From contig CAXIVR010000003.1 in assembly GCA_964035755.1 (NCBI GenBank), positions 134,266,497-134,330,496 of the forward strand: a stretch of 64,000 nucleotides of DNA. Reading direction: 5' to 3'. The notes beneath the pieces were generated by a model, which was not told the DNA's origin, ran no database searches, and saw only the letters and a program-made list of their open reading frames with translations. Source of the stretch: Teleogryllus oceanicus. Its lineage: Eukaryota > Arthropoda > Insecta > Orthoptera > Gryllidae. The position numbers and the translations under genes are program-made. Position 1 is the first letter of the stretch. Each line of letters opens with the position of its first letter. Of this stretch, positions 12,190 to 23,835 are shown in pieces.

Positions 12190-12329
12190 TCAGTATGTTT
12201 ATCGTCAAGAATGCTTTATTTTTCATACATAACGTTTCGTGTGTTGTTTACAAGAATCTTCAGGTATTTAACCAACATGCGAAATGTCGTGTATGAAAAA
12301 TTAAGCATTTTTGACGATTAACATACTGA
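12190..12329 (-). mobile_element. Foldback element with hammerhead-like core (possible Penelope-type terminal fragment)
   Basis: Two inverted arms, 12190-12239 and 12280-12329, match at about 44 of 50 positions (both read TCAGTATGTT...ATCGTCAA...AATGCTT...ATTTTTCATACA inward). The centre, read on the minus strand, has CTGAAGA (12257-12263), an 18-nt spacer containing TTGT/ACAA, then GAAAC (12234-12238). CTGANGA and GAAA are the conserved core boxes of hammerhead ribozymes. Penelope-like retroelements are known to carry such motifs in their terminal repeats and often have inverted ends. The spacer does not form a full stem II here, so any ribozyme is probably dead. The inverted repeat is certain; the class is inference. 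Confidence 0.55.
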
Positions 12330-12334
12330 CTGAT

Positions 12335-12635
12335 TGTCAAAGAACGAAAAGATATGTTTCATTATTAATATTATAATGATAATCAAAATCTTTCACATTT
12401 TATCTGTTTTAAACTTATTTACTTTTGAAGTTTTTATCTTAAATTAAATATTTCGGTTCCCAAAACAGTTTAGGAGAAGCTATCGCACTAAATACCCAAT
12501 TTCCATTATAAAGGCAGACTCCATACCTATGATCAAACTTAAATAACTGAGCATTTCCAACTCTTTAACAATTTGAACAAAGGGGCGACGTTAATTTTGC
12601 TGTTGCTTGAGCCTCGTGAAGTGAGATTTATGAAT
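12335..12635. other. AT-rich non-coding sequence
   Basis: Nothing recognised. Confidence 0.4.
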
Positions 12636-12639
12636 ATTA

Positions 12640-13520
12640 AGAATGCTTTCTCCGCCCCGCGTGGCTGCTCATCCCTCTCGAAAGCGAATGCCGTTGGGTG
12701 GAGGGCGTCGCCGCGCGGTGGTCGATGGCCACAGCGAGTCTGAAAATGCATTACTCGAGTTAAACTCGATCCGCGAAGTTCGGCCAGGGCGACCACCTCC
12801 GCCGGCGTGTTGTCGGCTTCGTGTTGTGGAATTTGAGTTAACTTCGTTGTTTGCCCGCTTTCGGAGACACTGCCTGCAAAGTCCAATAAGGCGGCGTTCG
12901 TTTTCAGCCCGCCCCGCCCCGCCCCGTGCCACCCCGGGCCGCCCCGCCCCGCCCTACATCCTTCCAACTCTCCGTTCTTTAGCGACTTTCTTGCAGCTCT
13001 TCTCGTCGTGGCACGACCTTTTATCTGTCTCCCACAGGAAGATATTTATTATTCATTTTTACGTCGCTGTCGCAAAGGAGACGTATGTAATTTGTGTTCG
13101 TCTGGGGAGTCGGCGGACGCTGCCGAGACGTCATATAGCGTTGTAATTGTATTTTTATTGCGTGGGTTCCGGCGCGTTGCATTATGTATTCGGCGCTCGG
13201 CGGCGCGTCTCGCGTGCCCTTCGAAATTCGTAGCTTCCGTCGGACGCCGAGTCGGGGCTTCTTCAGGAGCTATATGTTCACGTTGATGCAGTTTTCATAA
13301 ACTTATCTACGCGGGCGTTTTTGCGACGCGAGTGGCCTGACGCTGCAGTTTCCCCTCGCAGCTCAGCAGCCCGGCCCTCCCCTCCTGCCCCCGCCACGCC
13401 CCCGCACAGACCGCCCCCGACGGGGACACGGGCGTCGTCGACGACTCCACGGCGGCAGTGGCGGTGCCCGTCGCTACCAATATGCGCGGCCGAACGTGCT
13501 TCGCAAGCAGCACGTGCGAG
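12640..13520. other. Large G+C-rich island with GCCCC pentamer array
   Basis: Two CpG-rich blocks (12640-12960 and 13180-13520) flank a mixed segment. Positions 12907-12953 are a short array of CCCCG pentamers with one CCCCGGGC interruption, equivalent to repeated Sp1-type GC boxes on the minus strand. No coding exon is recognised. Confidence 0.5.
12907..12953 (-). repeat. (CCCCG)n short tandem array
   Basis: Pentamer repeats GCCCC in two groups around a CACCCCGGGC centre. On the minus strand this is a G4-capable GGGGC array. Confidence 0.8.
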
Positions 13521-13524
13521 GAAC

Positions 13525-13850
13525 TCGCATGCGCACGGAGAAAGAGACGGACGTGATCTTGTTGCTTTCCTAGTATTTTTATGTAATTTGTGCGTGCTCT
13601 GTCCTGGTCCAGCGGGAGTGGTTTTCATGAATTATTTAATTCAATCACACCTACGGACGTCGAAATTAAAAATTGTAATGAAAGGAATATAATTTTCAGT
13701 GTAGCTTGTTTTGGAGAACTTTTTTTTCCCTCTGTTATTCTATCTCTCGTTTTTATTTAGAATTTTTCGAGATAATTACGTGAGGATATGTATTAGAGTT
13801 CCGTGCATGAAAGGGATTGAAGGAGATTCTTCCACACTGCCAATTCTGAA
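13525..13850. other. AT-rich non-coding sequence
   Basis: Nothing recognised. Confidence 0.4.
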
Positions 13851-14360
13851 CTCCAAGCACGCGCATGGAGCTGGGCAAACAGCAGTTGCGTGAAGCACTG
13901 GTGGCGACGGAGGGCAGTGGCGATGTCCAGTGGCGAGACATCTGGCAACGCCTCCATCGTCGCTCTCCCGCACAACCTCCCGCTCGCAGCTTTCGGGCTC
14001 CGGCTGCTTCAAAGCACACTCCCGGAGGGCGCGTCTCCGCGTCCGTGTTCCTCCCCTCTCCGCCGGCGCCAGCTTTGTCAGACACGTAACTTTTAAATCG
14101 CCCGTCTTTTCACTCCTGCCCATTCAGTCCTTTCCGCTCTACCACGAACTCCCGCCCATTGCCGCCGCTCCTGCCCTTTGAACGCACACCTAAACATAGC
14201 CTGTCATCATCGCCGCAGTAAGCCTCTGGTGATTTCGCTGTTCCGCTCTGACCTCTCGTGGCCTGCAAGATCTCCGCGGCCGGGCTCATCCAGCCGACCG
14301 CCCGGCCCGCTAACCCGCGCGACCTCGCAGGACGTGCCACACCTGCTGCATCTGCTACAC
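13850..14360. other. G+C-rich island
   Basis: CpG-rich. Several frames on both strands stay open through 13930-14090, which is diagnostic of composition and not of a gene. Confidence 0.45.
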
Positions 14361-14399
14361 ATTCCCGCCCTCTCTAACGTCTCCCCAGGTCGTTGATAC

Positions 14400-15480
14400 A
14401 ACCACGGCTTCCCGGTTGAATTTGATGTGATTATGATTTCGAATTGAATTACATACTACTAAATTTGTATTATTGTTTCTTAGATGGCTTCCAAGAGACA
14501 CGCTAAGATAATAGTTTGCAATATTTTGCGAATAAAAGTGCATTAACGTCATCAAATAATGTTTTACGTCGTGGAATGAACAATTCACGTTTTGAGTACA
14601 AATTTCTGCAAATTAATTTATATTTAACTCGTCAACATTGATAAGAATACTTTCACATTCCAATTTAAGTTTCGTATTTCCACATATCTACGATATCAAC
14701 GTTGGGATTTGTTATTGAATGGTTAGTCTCTTTCCAGCTATATTTTCCCTGTCTAAATTTATTTTTCATACATGCGAAGAAAAGACGAGAACTCTCTGAA
14801 ACTTGCGAAGACTTACCTCATTGAACATTACATCAGTTCCAGAGTTCATTCTCTGAGTCCAACTTTTCTTATTTTCCACTTCATATGAATAGTTAATAAA
14901 TAGCCTTCTGTCAGAGATAATAATCTGCTAAAATATGTATTAAAGTATTTTTTTAAGAACTTGGTGATTGAGACACTATAATAATACTTAGGGACAACAT
15001 CTAAAAATTTTAACTTAAACGCGGTTCGGTTTATTGAGATTCTTTTTTATACGTATTCCTTAAATTTTTTTATCGTGTTTGGCTCAATTAACCAATTTTT
15101 TTAAAAAATTAATATAAATTTTATCAAATTTTTATGTCTGTCTAAAAAGTGACCTTACAATTATTGAAATATGAATTACACATTTATTATTTAATTGAAA
15201 ATGACAGTCTCAAGGTTCGTAGTGATTTCGCTCCTCGAGTAGGCGCATATCCATTGGTCGTTCTATCTATGCTTTCGTACTATCGCATGTATGTAGATGC
15301 ATAATTCCGCACCAGAAGACAATAATTACAATGTCTGAACGCATAACGAAGTTATAACAGTTTTCTAAATTTGAGCACTCTTCACGCTACTGGTAGAATT
15401 CCGAATTAACCTGAAATCAATTCAATTCAATTTACTGCGAGCAATTTCTTTCATCAAATTACGAAACACATAATTACTAT
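14400..15480. other. AT-rich non-coding sequence
   Basis: About 1.1 kb of AT-rich DNA with no open frame of note, no tandem array and no match to the other repeat families described here. Confidence 0.45.
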
Positions 15481-15839
15481 TTGTGGCGCATACTGAAGGC
15501 AACGCCGGTTGCATCGTGTGTACGGGAAGGGTTCCAAACTGCAGGTCGTGTGCCAATGGAGTCTACCCTAATCATCGGAACCTAAATGCGTTTGCCTCTT
15601 TAAGTGTTATCTCAGTTCACGCGAATTCAAACTACTGTATAATTGGTTTCAGTGGCAGTGAAGCCATAGCTATTCTTGTACGTCTACCTCGAAATCCCAT
15701 AATCCGGTTTCGTTGGAATAAACTCGTACTTGTGTCCGTCGATAAAACATGTGTAGTTCCACAAACCATGGCACAGAAGGCGTAAGGCGTGGAGCTAATT
15801 ACTGTGATATGTAACGTAGCAGGGGCTGCCAACGTGTTA

Positions 15840-16080
15840 AGATGGAGAGGCTAACAGAGCTGGAGGGGGCGGTCGCGACCTCTGCCCTCCTCCGTGCCCC
15901 GCCTCCGCGCGCCCTCGCGCTCCCACCATAATTACATGAATGGAAGGAAAACGTTCCGGTCAGATTAACTGTGGTGAACCGCAGTGGAGTACATCGCGGG
16001 TAAAACCTCCCCGAAACGCCCGTGTTTTATTAATTCTCTCTGTGAATTAATGAGACGGGATGTAATGTAATTTGGAACAT
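15840..16080. promoter_or_regulatory. Small island with ATTAAT palindrome; possible regulatory element
   Basis: A CpG-rich patch (15840-15920) is followed by a motif-dense segment. It includes an ATTAATTC...GAATTAAT inverted repeat at about 16029-16051 (8-bp perfect arms, 7-bp spacer) and TTTTATTAATT. Paired TAAT cores suggest dimeric homeodomain-type binding, which is inference only. Confidence 0.25.
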
Positions 16081-16089
16081 ATCATAGTC

Positions 16090-16870
16090 ACCTATGAAAT
16101 TGATTTGTGAATTTCGTGCAAAATGTATGAAGGTATGTTTCATGTGAAATCCCTTAGCGAAAAAAAGCTCGACAAATCACATTCACGTTACATTACAAAA
16201 GGGCCTTTTGTTGTGAGATTTCATGGGACGTATTCGCTATCATGCAACAGATAAATTAAAAGTCTGTAATACAGCTGCGAAATGTGCGGTTCATATGAAC
16301 ATGCCCAGAAATGACGGGAATGAGAACTCGGATTGCAGCGTAAATCGAAATAGATGGAACAGGAATGCACTGTGTTGATAGTAATGTTTGCAGCTCTAAA
16401 ATAAATTCAAATGACCCCAGTGCTACAGACTGATTTTATGAAGTGGTCTAGAAATAATGTTTTTGTTTGAGAAAGCTGTTTGTACATTCGGGTTTCCAAC
16501 AACTTATCAAACAAAGCTTTCTTACAGAATCATAAAATTTGGGTTTATAATTTTTCAATAATAGATTACTTTGTAACACCGTTTCAAAACCAAATGTAAC
16601 ATATTAATAAAAGTTTTGATTTTTTATGTTCTGAATCAATGTACAGAATAACTGTAAATCCTTTATTTCCTGCAAAATTATTGCATTTAAATTATTACAA
16701 CATTTTAGGAAATAATGCTTGAGTTAAAAGGTCCAGGATGTGCTTTAGATTTCGGTGCCATCTTGTGAAGCCGCAAAAGCATTCCTCTGCGAAGAAAGAC
16801 TACAGAGTGCCAGTTGGAGACAAGCTTACGGCACTGCCTGCTCCTTTATTTCTTTGAAAAAATAGGAAAA
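16090..16870. other. AT-rich non-coding sequence
   Basis: A loose inverted pair lies around GAGAAAGCTGTTTG (16470-16483) and CAAACAAAGCTTTCTT (about 16510-16525). No gene is seen. Confidence 0.35.
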
Positions 16871-16879
16871 CCTGAACGC

Positions 16880-17100
16880 GGCGCAATCTGTCGTCGCGGT
16901 CGCTTGTTTGCCCTTCTTTTGTTCCTGTCCAAATTGGGCGGCGGCGGCTATCCCCACGGGTCCGAGAGACAGCCGCGCGGTCGCCTTTTACTGGCTACCT
17001 CGCCCCGGATGCTTTGCCCTGCCCGCTCCTTGTCCCTTTCCCACCTCCCCACCCCATCGCCGTGCGTGCATCTCACTTCGCTCACTGCAATTCACGTTAA
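16880..17100. other. G+C-rich island
   Basis: CpG-rich on the left, passing into a pyrimidine-rich plus strand at 17010-17070. No gene. Confidence 0.4.
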
Positions 17101-17639
17101 ACTTACTACCGCAATACGTTCGCCGTATTCTCTCCGTTTGAGAAAGCTTTATTGCCGACAAAGTACATACAATGGGATTGTTTCGTTTATCTCTTTAAAG
17201 TACAAAAGGACCTGTTTCCAAGGTGCAATCACTTTTTCTCGTATTTTCATGTAATCGTTCATGTGCCACAAGTAAGAAATTTATTATTTTGTCATGTTAC
17301 ATTCTTTATTTTGAAAAAATAACTACAGCAGAATTTGTTATACAGAATTTACAATATTGCTGCAGAACTGTTTCGATTTGAGATGTGAAGCTTTCCGGAT
17401 TAAATATATGTATATTTCCTGGTATGTGAAAAAATAGTTGGCCCTCTCCACATATCACATTAGACCCATCATCCCATTCGTATTCATTCATCTGAAATCA
17501 TGTAGTCGAAAGTATCGATAAACGAGCACTCTGGTCACCAGCCAGGAAAAAAGAGTTCATGAAGGGTTCGCCTCCATCCTAGCTGTGATGAGTTGAGCCC
17601 TCATGACTCAAACTGAAGAAAGGGTCAGTGGGAATAGGT

Positions 17640-17900
17640 GTGGTGGGGAAGAAAGGGAGTGTGCTTGCCATTTGTATTGTGGGCCATCGTGCCCAGCTCC
17701 GCCCTTTCACTTCGCCCAGGGCCTCTCGGCCCCCCTGCCCGCAGCCCTGCAGCCCTTGGCGCCGCGTAATCGATGAGGCCGTGCGTTTTATGGTGAGGCA
17801 TTTAGCTTCCCTTGTTAGAGAAATCTACAGAGCGGACGCGATCCCGCCTTTCCGACCTCTTCCGCCGTTCTTCAATATCTCTGCGCGAATGCGGCCAATT
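17640..17900. other. G+C-rich island
   Basis: CpG-rich core at 17690-17770 with C-rich runs. A single plus-strand frame is open through it without recognisable motifs. Confidence 0.4.
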
Positions 17901-18895
17901 AGAGAACGTTTCTATGACTTATTGTATATTTTCCTCACTATTGATTTGTACAACTTTTATATTTCAAGAGCTTACTGAAAGATTTTAAATAGCAAATACC
18001 GCTCTCTATACATTTGTTTAATTAGTTGGATTTTAAGAATGTTGATTAGAAATATTAAACACTTATAAATTGATTAAAATAACCATTTTTCACACCTTAA
18101 TCATTATGCAATTTAATACGACACTACTCCAATTCTTCCCCACTCGTAAAGGTAGATAATCCGCAGTACTGGTATAAAATGCTTATTTTGGTTGGAAAAT
18201 GAAACACGAAAGTTAAAAAGCTATTTTGTGATGTTCTAAAAATGCATTGCCCTTTTATGATTCTCTGAAAAGGAATGGACTAATGTAGATGTGTGTGACT
18301 AATATCCCCTTTAACGAATTTTAATTTAATCCGTTTAAAATTATTTAAACTTGTTTATTGTAGTTGTAATAGAAGATCATATGCAATTCCCGATATTCAT
18401 TCTCCAACAAGTTGGGACAAAATGTGCAGATACTGTGAATGTTACGGACTGAATGAAAACGGATTAAAATCATTTATTTACATACAGAAACTTTAAAGAT
18501 GTTGAAAACAGTTGATAAAGTAAACTTACAGTTACAAAAATATTGGAGTTATTTCAGTAATGTTGAAGGAATACATATACCATGTTTTTCGGGCGTCGTG
18601 TACAATGTATTTTCTGCAAAATATTATTACAGCTTCAATAGGTGGCGTTATATACCAATGCAAAATTCAAAGCGGCTCCCATTACCACAGGAAGATGGAT
18701 ATTCCTTATTACGATTGCCCGTGCCTAACCCATATGGCCGTACCTGACATGGATAGATTAGATGAGTAGGTGATTGGAAGGACGATGGAGCAATTGGAAC
18801 AAGGGACAGGGGAACGGGAGGAAGCTTGCCGCAAACCAAACTGCTTTGCCCACCACAAACCCCGAATGGATTGCCCGAGATTTCAACCCCTCATT
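17900..18895. other. AT-rich non-coding sequence
   Basis: Nothing recognised in about 1 kb between the island at 17.64 kb and SINE B1. Confidence 0.4.
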
Positions 18896-18896
18896 A

Positions 18897-19436
18897 ATTA
18901 GTGATTCCGGGTGCGTCAATTACAACCGGACATTATTCCCGTAAGTGTAGAGCACGTTTTTCCTTGGCATGTGGCGGTATTCGTCCCCCGCTGGATGGCG
19001 AGGTCCGGCGCCGACCTACCGTCAGCTAGCGGAGTTTTCCGCAACTAGGTATCTCCCACCAGCGGGGCACCGCCCCAACTGGGACAAGTTTTAAACTTCC
19101 GACTGGTCTCTCGACAAGTGTGGTAGGGTAGTGATTGTAAGTGTAAGTGTAAGTGTAAAGGGTGAGGATAGGACAAGAAAGAGAGAGGAAAGATCGCGCA
19201 CGGTCCGTGGCCGGTTTGTTAGGGTACTGCTCCGCATTCGCCTGGTGTTGATCGGAGAAAGCACGGAACACTACCGATCAGAGCTGCCGGTCACCGGAAT
19301 TCTCCTCCTGACTGCAACTGAATTCGACCTAGCTGTGTAGGTAGTGTCGAAAATCCTGCCACCGTCGGTACTCGCAACGTAGGACCTCTCGGTCAGAGGC
19401 ACTGCAGTGGCATCAGTTGATGCTCTGAGCTACTTA
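18897..19436 (-). repeat. tRNA-derived SINE family B, copy 1 (near full length)
   Basis: On the minus strand the element starts with a tRNA-like head, GTAGCTCAGAGCATCAAC (A-box-like, near 19435-19418). A degenerate B box and the CGACGGTGGCAGGATTTTCG junction follow, then a body shared with six other copies. The body includes a TGATCGG...CCGATCA hairpin (19249-19255 and 19274-19280), a GTAAGTGTAAGTGTAA tract, and a second hairpin with 9-bp arms CCCCGCTGG/CCAGCGGGG (18986-18994 and 19059-19067). The far end reads GGAATCACTAAT on the minus strand. Pol III-transcribed SINEs have this A-box/B-box head. Confidence 0.85.
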
Positions 19437-19479
19437 AGCCGAGAAGCTCGAGACAGCTTTCCGCGGACCATTCTGCTTT

Positions 19480-19700
19480 GCCCAGCACACCCACCGCGAG
19501 AATCGCCCTAGCCCAACGCGAGAAGGCGTGGCCGCTACTAGTATGTGTATATACCACACAGGAGGTTGGACGAGGCAGCTCCCAGGGTCGGCGCGTCGGA
19601 GCGTTCGCGCCCCGCCCCTCGCTGCGGCCGGCGCGGCGGGGCGACTCACGCTCTTTTATTTGCCCTCCCCCTCTCCCACACCAACGCGCGCTACCAGCCA
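19480..19700. other. G+C-rich island upstream of a candidate initiator
   Basis: CpG-rich at 19570-19670. Its right edge contains CTCTTTTATTTGCC, a weak TATA-like string. Confidence 0.4.
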
Positions 19701-19770
19701 GTTCAGTCGTGTTTATTTTCAAATCGTGTATCATTCGCGTGTTAAAGTGCTTCAGTGTGCACATACAGTT
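19640..19770 (+). promoter_or_regulatory. Candidate RNA polymerase II promoter
   Basis: AGTTCAGTCGTG at about 19700-19711 matches the arthropod initiator consensus (TCAGT). It lies at the edge of a CpG-rich island and is followed by an AT-rich, ATG-poor leader-like sequence (AAATCGTGTATCATTCGCG). A plausible splice donor AA|GTAAGC lies at about 20066-20073. No downstream promoter element sits at the exact canonical spacing, and no coding exon follows in the window, so a distant gene or a non-coding transcript would have to be assumed. Confidence 0.25.
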
Positions 19771-20254
19771 GCGTTATATTTTAAATACCCAAATTATTGG
19801 GTTTTGTAGTGAACGATAGCGAGGTTACACAATTGCAGCGTTGTGGTTGATTCGAGGCCTCCTGCCAAACGTACATGCCATTCATTTGTTCATGAATTTT
19901 GTGCGTATTTACTCCCGTGTTTTACAATTCCGTAAAGTATATTTGATGTGCGTCATCCTAAATCTTTTTCTCATATTCTCGGCAACGTAAAATATAGAGA
20001 TTTCAAACTCGTAGGGAAAAAAATTCTAGTTGATAGTAAATTAGTAACTATTTATTCTTCATGCCAAGTAAGCGAGATGTAGACCTAAATATCAGTGTAC
20101 AAGAAACATCTTGAAAATTATCAACATCAAATTATAATTTGTACTTTGGGATTGAATATTACTATAGTTGAACATTACAATTGGAATAGAAACGCAATAA
20201 TGGGGCCAATGATACAAAGGCTCTCTTTATGGGACGTGCATTTACATTTTTTTG
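19770..20254. other. AT-rich non-coding sequence
   Basis: Possible leader or first-intron sequence if the upstream promoter is real. Otherwise nothing recognised. Confidence 0.3.
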
Positions 20255-20686
20255 GGATTACACTTGTTTCGAAAGTTACAATTTTCTCAATAGCTCGTGA
20301 AATTTGATGATTTGTGATTTCTCTTCCTTTTTATGTATTTCATCTTTCCCTTTCTCTTTATACTTCCTTTCTGTCGTAATTTACCAATTCGGGAGCATTT
20401 TCCTAGGTTCATATGCAATGTGTGAGATAGCAGTGGAGCTGCGTAGGTCGGAAGAGGCGGCGCAGGAGCGGGATTACACTTGTTTCGAAAGTTACAATTT
20501 TCTCAATAGCTCGTGAAATTTGATGATTTGTGATTTCTCTTCCTTTTTATGTATTTCATCTTTCCCTTTCTCTTTATACTTCCTTTCTGTCGTAATTTAC
20601 CAATTCGGGAGCATTTTCCTAGGTTCATATGCAATGTGTGAGATAGCAGTGGAGCTGCGTAGGTCGGAAGAGGCGGCGCAGGAGCG
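20255..20686. repeat. 216-bp tandem direct duplication, copies apparently identical
   Basis: Unit 1 (20255-20470) and unit 2 (20471-20686) start with GGATTACACTTG and end with GGCGCAGGAGCG. Reading them side by side I found no difference. Each unit runs from AT-rich sequence into the start of a G+C-rich island, so the island edge is duplicated too. The duplication is either very recent or an assembly join of overlapping sequence. Confidence 0.95.
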
Positions 20687-20950
20687 GGCAGCGGCCAGCA
20701 GCGCGCGTCTCCTGCGGCGCCGATCCCCTCCGCGCCGCCCCTCGCCACGCAGCGACCTCCCGGAATCGGGCCACTTTGATTACTCTCTGACCATTAACTG
20801 CCACGCGCACGGGCCGGAGTTAAGCGGAAGGGCATCATCTGATATTGATGGGAGCCGAAAGGAGCGCCAATCTCCGCAGCGTTGTGAGAGGGTCTCACGG
20901 ACGGGGCGTTCAAATTGTAGAGTAAAGCGTCGTGGAGCCCTTACACCAGT
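20640..20950. promoter_or_regulatory. G+C-rich island with motif-dense right half; possible regulatory element
   Basis: CpG-rich at 20680-20760. Then comes a less biased block containing TTTGATTACTC, ACCATTAACTGCC and GGCATCATCTGATATTGATGG, an arrangement resembling conserved non-coding elements. Conservation cannot be tested here. Confidence 0.25.
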
Positions 20951-20959
20951 AAGGATTTG

Positions 20960-21225
20960 CTGTCGAAATGGAATCGTGTATCCAGATATGGATGTGCTAA
21001 TTATTTCATTTATTTGAGGAGTGTTTTAATCTACCCAACTATTTAATCTTACACACATTGCGGGTTTTTTTTTTTCATAAAAAAATTAATGGCAGATGAA
21101 GTGATGCGTAATACAAGAATTGTGATTAAAATATATAAATAAATGAATTACGAATAATTACGTTTACCAATTTCCGTAAATTCCAAACGATACTTGACGT
21201 TAGGCATTTAGAGAAAGATTGATTC
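20960..21225. other. AT-rich non-coding sequence
   Basis: Includes a T13 run near 21066. Nothing else recognised. Confidence 0.4.
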
Positions 21226-21227
21226 AT

Positions 21228-21740
21228 TACTAGTGATTTCGGACGCGCCAACCGCTAAGGTCATTAGTCCCGTAAGTGTGGTGTATGTTTTTTGCTCCGG
21301 AGGTGCCTCGCTGGATGGGGAGATCCGGCGCTGATCCACCGTCGGCTAGCGGGGTTTTCCCCAACCAGGTATCTCCCAGCAGCAGGACACCGCCCCAGCC
21401 GGAATAAACTCTAAGCTCCCGGCTGGTTCGGTGTGTGGTAATGTATTGGGTGTAAGTGTAAGTGTATGTAAGCAAGAGGTGAGGGTAGGACAAAGAATGG
21501 GAAGAAAAGATCGCGCGCGGTTCATGGCCCGTTTGTTAGGGTACTGCTCCGGCATTCGCCTGGTATTGATCGGAGAAACCAAGGAAAAACTACCGATCAG
21601 CCGGTCGCTAGAATTCTCCAGACAGCGATAGAACTCGACCTAGCTATCTGGCTAGTGCCGAAAATCCTGCCACCGTCGGGACTCAAATCCCAGGACCTTC
21701 CAGTTGGAGGCAGTGACATCGGTTGATGCCCTGAGTCACC
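21228..21740 (-). repeat. tRNA-derived SINE family B, copy 2 (near full length)
   Basis: Minus-strand head: GAGGTGACTCAGGGCATCAA (A-box region), then GGTCCTGGGATTTGAGTCCC (B box with one change) and CGACGGTGGCAGGATTTTCG. The body matches copy 1 in order, including the TGATCGG...CCGATCA hairpin (around 21567-21599) and the TAAGTGTAAGTGTATG tract. The 9-bp CCCCGCTGG hairpin is degraded here. Confidence 0.85.
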
Positions 21741-21779
21741 TCTCACGCTGGGCATTTAGTGACAAAAAATAAACGGCTC

Positions 21780-22555
21780 AACATGCCAGCTGTTATTTCC
21801 AAACTGTCACCACTCTACCAGATTCTCTTTTATTTAAAGCGATTTAAAAACAGAAACGGTTTTACAGATGTGATCGCTATTTGACGAAGTGAAACACTAT
21901 CGATTTGCATTATTAAATTTAATACATCAAAGCAAGCTGTCAACATTCGACGGTGAAAATGCAAAGTACATCACTACAGAGTCTTCTCAAGCTCACGCAA
22001 AAAACCTGCACGTCTCTTTCTCTGCCGTAAATATTCATTCAAAAGGTAAACATGAAATAAGACGTTTGTGAATTAAAGAAAATATTCACAAATACGCTCT
22101 TAATTTCTCTTCCTTTTCAAAGTCGTTTTGAGAAAACACGACCTTTTATTGCACTTTAACGCATTGAATCACTTGCTCAATAACTCATTAGCAATGTAAC
22201 TCAACGCTCAGTTGCTCTCACTAGATTCTACATTATGGGCAAACATTTTTTTGCTGGTATGTTTTTTTCTTATTATCTCATTAACTTTTGAATATGATTC
22301 AAGTTTATAACATTTGTTTATTTAGTTTATCAAATATTTACTAACACCTTTTTTCAAACAAAAATACTGTTCCACGGCATAGAATGATTTTGTAACAGTA
22401 GAGAGCATTCGATTATCATATACATACCGCCATACAAAAATTCACAACGTGTTTTGTGGACGAGAGAATGGACGCTGCCCACACAACCGTCTGAAATGCT
22501 AGGAATTCATGGATAATTGATTACCTCTTCATTCAGCATTTATGGGCGGATGTTT
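21780..22555. other. AT-rich non-coding sequence
   Basis: A short open frame at 21889-22071 has no motif. No gene is supported. Confidence 0.4.
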
Positions 22556-22559
22556 GGCC

Positions 22560-22860
22560 GCGTCGATTGAGTTCATTGCGAACCTGTAGAATTCAAACGA
22601 GACTTCCCAATAGCCCTTCCCACCTTTTTTGTGAGCCTTTTCATCGCATGCAGGAGCGTTGCTATGCCCTTTCGCCCACGCCGCGCGCAGACTGAGCTCT
22701 CACGGAACCTGCCCTTATCCGCCCACGCCCCCTCCGACGCCTACGCCCACGCATAAGCACACACATAAGCACACGCTCCCCACTGCTGATCAACTCGGAG
22801 CGAACGGATACCGACTGCATCTCGCGGTCGTCTTTTTCTAAGCCGTTTACATACCTCCCC
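22560..22860. other. G+C-rich island with CGCCCACGC/GCACACATAA runs
   Basis: Contains irregular repeats of CGCCCACGC (22720-22755) and two GCACACATAA-type units (22755-22775). Nothing coding. Confidence 0.4.
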
Positions 22861-23540
22861 CCTAAAAGACACAGCGCGTCCCCATACCGTTCCGTTTTGC
22901 TCCTTAGTGACGATTGATGTCCAAGTTTTTACCGTGAACTTCTTAGAATCGTATTGATCGATTGTAATATATTATCTTCTTTCTATTTTCCAAAAAAAAA
23001 ATCCACATCCTTTTAGAGCACTATCAACGTTGGAAACCACCGCTGAAAAGTTTATGGAAACAAAACTTGAAACCTTCTATCACGAGCTTCTTCTTTCCCT
23101 GTCAACTTAATACACGCAGTTCAGGAGATTCTGCCATGTTCTCCTGTGTTCGATGTTTTCTGCTTATTAGGGTCGTGGTATAGGTCTTGTTCAGGCACCT
23201 GGAGAATAATCCGACTCTCCTCTTACTTCACTTCCACGTCAACTTCTTCTTCCCGCTGCATTCACTGATCCTCCACATCCAACCACGTATCCTGTAACTG
23301 TGGTCGTTTTAAGACTCGCAACGCATATGACGTTATAAGTAAACACTTCTTTCATTTTCCATTTCGGTAACCTTGTCAGCGCGGCCGAACTAAATTGTTC
23401 ATATGGATGTAGAAAGAACATCTTTGGACTTCCAAAGAGGAACCTTCTCTCTCCTCTTCAGAGGAAACCAACTCTCTGTGACTTGACACTCACGTCTCCC
23501 TATCATTATCATCATTGTGTCAATGATGATAATGTTCGTT
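22860..23540. other. Non-coding sequence of mixed composition
   Basis: Pyrimidine-leaning on the plus strand at 23080-23480. No gene or repeat copy recognised. Confidence 0.35.
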
Positions 23541-23549
23541 TTCGGCCTC

Positions 23550-23835
23550 TGTTATTTCTCGCCGGCCAGCTCTTGTTTGTCGCCCTTTCGTCTTCGCCGA
23601 GGTCTTCCGCCGCCTCCCTGGGTCGCCCTTGCCGGGGCTTCGACGTCCGCTGCGCACCGCCCACTGGCAGCCGCGCCGCCCCGCTCGGGCCGGAAATTAC
23701 GACCACGCGCGGGTGGCAGCCCGGCGCCTGCGACAAAGCGGGTGCCGCCCGCTCGCTTTTTAATTCATGTGCCGTGCAAGCGTGACCTGCTCGCCCCGCC
23801 CCGCCCCGCCCCGCCCGCAATTCCACCCAACGAAA
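23550..23835. other. G+C-rich island
   Basis: CpG-rich and ends in a short (CCCCG)n run (23793-23816) immediately before a tetranucleotide array. Confidence 0.5.
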
